Below are positions 6,281-7,829 of a stretch of DNA of 7,829 nt, in pieces. Position 1 is the stretch's first letter; each line of letters begins with the position of its first letter. The notes under the pieces were generated by a model. The model was given only the letters and a program-made list of their open reading frames with translations. It was not told where the DNA came from and ran no database searches. The stretch spans positions 1 to 7,829 of the forward strand of contig CACXZL010000067.1 of assembly GCA_902772085.1 (NCBI GenBank), in the 5' to 3' direction. The translations under genes and the position numbers were made by a program. This DNA comes from an uncultured Coriobacteriaceae bacterium. GTDB lineage: Bacteria; Actinomycetota; Coriobacteriia; Coriobacteriales; Atopobiaceae.

Positions 6281-7048
6281 CTACTTCTTGGCCTTGCCCT
6301 GGTTTGCAACGGCGTCGATCTTTGCGGCGATGACGTCGGGGTCGCCGATGTAGTGCTTGTCTACGACGTTCCAGTCCTGATCGAAGGTGTAGGACAGAGG
6401 AACGGCGGTCGGGATGTTGACCTCGAGGATCTCCTCGGGGGTGAGCTTGTCAAACATCATGACGAGGGAGCGCAGGCTGTTGCCGTGAGCGGCGATGAGA
6501 ACGCGCTTACCGGCCTTGAGCTGCGGGGCGATCTCGTCCTGGAAATACGGCCACGCGCGGGCGATGCAGTCCTTCAGGCACTCGGTGTAGGGGAGCTGGT
6601 CCTTCATGGCGACGTCGCGATACTCCTCGGCGATCTGCGCGCAGCGCTCGTCGCCCGGCTCGAGGGGCTTGGCAGGAATGTCGAAGGAACGACGCCAGAT
6701 CTTGACCTGCTCGTCGCCGTACTTGGCGGCGGTCTCGGCCTTGTTCATACCCTGGAGAGCACCGTAGTGACGCTCGTTGAGCTTCCAGCTCTTGATGACG
6801 GGCAGCCACTCGCGGTCCATGGCAAAGAGCACGTTGTTCAGCGTGTGGATGGCGCGCTTGAGGTAGCTGGTGTAGCAGATGTCGAAGTCGTAGCCAGCCT
6901 CTTTGAGGGCCTTGCCGCCGTCGAGGGCTTCCTGTACGCCAGCCTCGGAGAGGTCTACGTCGGTCCAACCGGTGAACAGGTTCGCCTTGTTCCACTCGGA
7001 CTCGCCGTGACGGATAATAACGAGATGCATGAGCTTGTCGTCGGCCAT
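6281..7048 (-). CDS. gpmA: 2,3-bisphosphoglycerate-dependent phosphoglycerate mutase
   Basis: This 255-residue cytosolic enzyme interconverts 3- and 2-phosphoglycerate in glycolysis/gluconeogenesis through a phosphohistidine. The histidine-phosphatase signature RHGESEWNKANLFTGWTDVD carries the phospho-acceptor H14. KLNERHYGALQGMNK supplies catalytic E92, and AAHGNSLRSL supplies H188. Substrate-binding R93 and the WRRSFDIPAKPLE segment (118-130) are intact. Length matches the E. coli enzyme (250) apart from a short Lys-rich tail. I chose the ATG at 7048 because AAAGGA lies about 6 nt upstream and family members start close to the RHG motif; a TTG ten codons earlier (7078) would add MAAVLEKGPH and swallow the ribosome site. 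The gene is monocistronic, with its own probable promoter and a strong 3' hairpin. Confidence 0.96.
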   Translation of the reverse strand: MADDKLMHLVIIRHGESEWNKANLFTGWTDVDLSEAGVQEALDGGKALKEAGYDFDICYTSYLKRAIHTLNNVLFAMDREWLPVIKSWKLNERHYGALQGMNKAETAAKYGDEQVKIWRRSFDIPAKPLEPGDERCAQIAEEYRDVAMKDQLPYTECLKDCIARAWPYFQDEIAPQLKAGKRVLIAAHGNSLRSLVMMFDKLTPEEILEVNIPTAVPLSYTFDQDWNVVDKHYIGDPDVIAAKIDAVANQGKAKK

Positions 7049-7121
7049 GTGTGGTCCTTTCTCTAGTACGGCAGCCAATCTGCCCTAATGCCACAAGTAT
7101 GCCGCATCCGCTACTGTCGAG

Positions 7122-7151
7122 ATGATACTTTTCCGCGAGCGTGACGAACAA
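7122..7151 (-). promoter_or_regulatory. Candidate gpmA promoter
   Basis: On the - strand, TTGTTC (complement of 7146-7151) and TATCAT (complement of 7122-7127, 5 of 6 to the -10 consensus) are 18 bp apart. The -35 is a weak match. This would give a leader of about 65-70 nt before the gpmA ATG. It is the best sigma70-like pair in the upstream region, and the palindrome array begins about 120 bp further upstream. Confidence 0.4.
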
Positions 7152-7270
7152 AACCTACAGTGGGTTTAGGAGCCGCCGAAGAATAGCTCATCCGTTTTGA
7201 GAGTCCCGTCATGCCGTGCCAAGCACCAGGACGTAAGCACGAAGGGAGGTGATGCCCAACGAAAGGCATG
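7152..7270. other. Spacer between the gpmA promoter and the palindrome array
   Basis: I see no gene here. It contains a small hairpin GTGC-caa-GCAC (about 7217-7227) and a Shine-Dalgarno-like GGGAGGTGA at 7244-7252. The only ATG near that site overlaps it and leads into the repeat array, so I do not call a gene. Confidence 0.5.
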
Positions 7271-7616
7271 CCGTGCACACTCTGTCGCGGTGCTCGCCCG
7301 CCGTGAGCACTTTGGGTACAGGATCCAACCACCGTGTACACTTTCCGTCCGAGTTCGGTCCTTACCGTGTGCACTCGAGGCTCGGCAGCCTTTCACCGTG
7401 TACACTCTTTGTTACAAACGGGTGCCTACCGTGTACACAAACAGCCCATAAGTGTACACGGTACGGGGTCTCCCGTTCCGGTAAGTGCGCACGGTGGGGG
7501 TGTTTTTCGCCGTGTACACTTTCCGTCCCAAACGGGCCCCTACCGTGTGCACTCTCGGCTTGGCGCCCGCTCGCCGTGTGCGCCTTCCGTCCGAGAACGT
7601 TCCCTACAGGGTACAC
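7271..7616. repeat. Array of twelve GTGTACAC-type palindromic repeats
   Basis: Copies of CCGTGTACAC, some with one to three changes, start at 7271, 7301, 7332, 7365, 7396, 7429, 7510, 7543, 7574 and 7607. Two inverted copies start at 7452 and 7485. Each core is an 8-bp palindrome or near-palindrome (GTGTACAC, GTGTGCAC, GTGCGCAC). Start-to-start distances alternate 33 and 31 in both forward blocks (7332-7438 and 7510-7616), forming a roughly 64-bp higher-order unit. Units 7332-7395 and 7510-7573 agree at 49 of 64 positions, and CCGTGTACACTTTCCGTCC is identical in both. Many spacers carry their own small palindromes, for example CCGA-gt-TCGG, TTTGT-t-ACAAA, ACGGG-gtct-CCCGT and GAACGTTC. The design suggests either a protein-binding array or an expanded hairpin-forming intergenic repeat. 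It does not resemble a CRISPR array, and the open frames through it encode only repeat-derived peptides. Confidence 0.85.
7427..7463. repeat. 12-bp perfect inverted repeat at the array's orientation switch
   Basis: TACCGTGTACAC (7427-7438) and GTGTACACGGTA (7452-7463) are exact complements with a 13-bp loop. This marks where the repeats switch from forward to reverse. It could form a cruciform or be the junction of an inversion. Confidence 0.8.
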
Positions 7617-7734
7617 AAACGGCTAAGAAGCGCTCATGGCGCAGGGCATGAAGGGCTAGGCGCGGAGGCAAACCACTGACGTGCCGAAATGCTCCAACTT
7701 TTCATGGAATAGCTAGGGCGCCGGGCCTGTAATC

Positions 7735-7829
7735 TGCTGGAATTCCGTTTGGCGAGGGTTCTCCTGCTGGAATCGCGTTTCGCGAGGCCCGGTTTGCTGG
7801 AATCTCGTTTGGCGAGGCCCGATCTGCTG
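7735..7829. repeat. 30-bp tandem repeat, incomplete at window end
   Basis: Units start at 7735, 7765, 7795 and 7825 with an exact period of 30. Each begins TGCTGGAAT and contains CGTTTSGCGAGG; the last is cut by the window end. A degenerate extra unit may precede them (TGGAAT at 7705). Each unit has a small internal hairpin, clearest in the second (TCGCG-ttt-CGCGA). The period is a multiple of three, so frames stay open. On the - strand one frame gives decapeptides such as QQTGPRETRF and ends at TAG (7713-7715), and another + frame reads LLESRLARPD-like units. With no start codon visible and several frames equally open, I treat it as DNA repeat, not protein, though the end of a repeat-containing gene entering from the right cannot be excluded. 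Confidence 0.85.

Noticed and set aside
7049..7078. TTG start at 7078 for gpmA
   Set aside because: It would place the AAAGGA ribosome site inside the coding region and add ten residues that the family lacks.
7271..7616. CRISPR array
   Set aside because: The repeated unit is only about 10 bp, palindromic and variable; the spacers are related to each other; two copies are inverted; and no cas gene is present.
7249..7626. A 125-codon + strand gene with a Shine-Dalgarno-like GGGAGGTGA
   Set aside because: The purine run overlaps the start codon with no spacing, and the translation is made entirely of the palindrome repeats (recurring PCTL, RVHS and VHG fragments in different frames).
7735..7829. 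CRISPR array with 30-bp repeats
   Set aside because: The units abut directly with no unique spacers, so this is a simple tandem repeat.

Overview
This window reads like chromosomal DNA of a high-GC anaerobic actinobacterium, most likely class Coriobacteriia (Olsenella/Atopobium/Collinsella-like). The reasons are strong G/C preference at third codon positions, a ferrous-iron (Feo) operon with an anaerobe-type accessory pair, a 2,3-bisphosphoglycerate-dependent phosphoglycerate mutase, and GC-rich repeated elements between genes. The lineage is an inference from codon use and family resemblance; no rRNA or phylogenetic marker is present.

Left part (1-2653, + strand): the 3' part of feoB, a hairpin in the spacer, then two small genes with overlapping stop and start (ATGA). 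These encode a one-helix, Cys-rich FeoB-associated protein and an 87-residue protein with a heavy-metal-associated (GMxCxxC) motif. Together they look like a ferrous-iron uptake unit: a GTP-dependent membrane transporter plus two candidate metal-handling partners. A non-genic spacer (2654-2888) follows. It contains a coding-like stretch with no start codon and an extended -10 promoter.

Middle part (2889-5878): glgX, a glycogen debranching enzyme on the + strand, faces a convergent membrane-anchored DUF1287 gene on the - strand. The gap between them holds a roughly 127-nt long hairpin.

Right part (5879-7829): a 400-bp spacer holds a possible decayed coding fragment, a 40-bp direct repeat and the strong 3' hairpin of gpmA. 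The - strand gpmA (glycolysis/gluconeogenesis) follows with a plausible promoter. The last 780 bases have no convincing gene. They carry an array of at least twelve GTGTACAC-like palindromes at about 31/33-bp spacing, with two copies inverted in the middle, then a separate exact-period 30-bp tandem repeat that runs off the window end.

The protein-coding content is conventional. The repeat architecture upstream of gpmA and the large intergenic hairpins are the parts that known genes do not explain.
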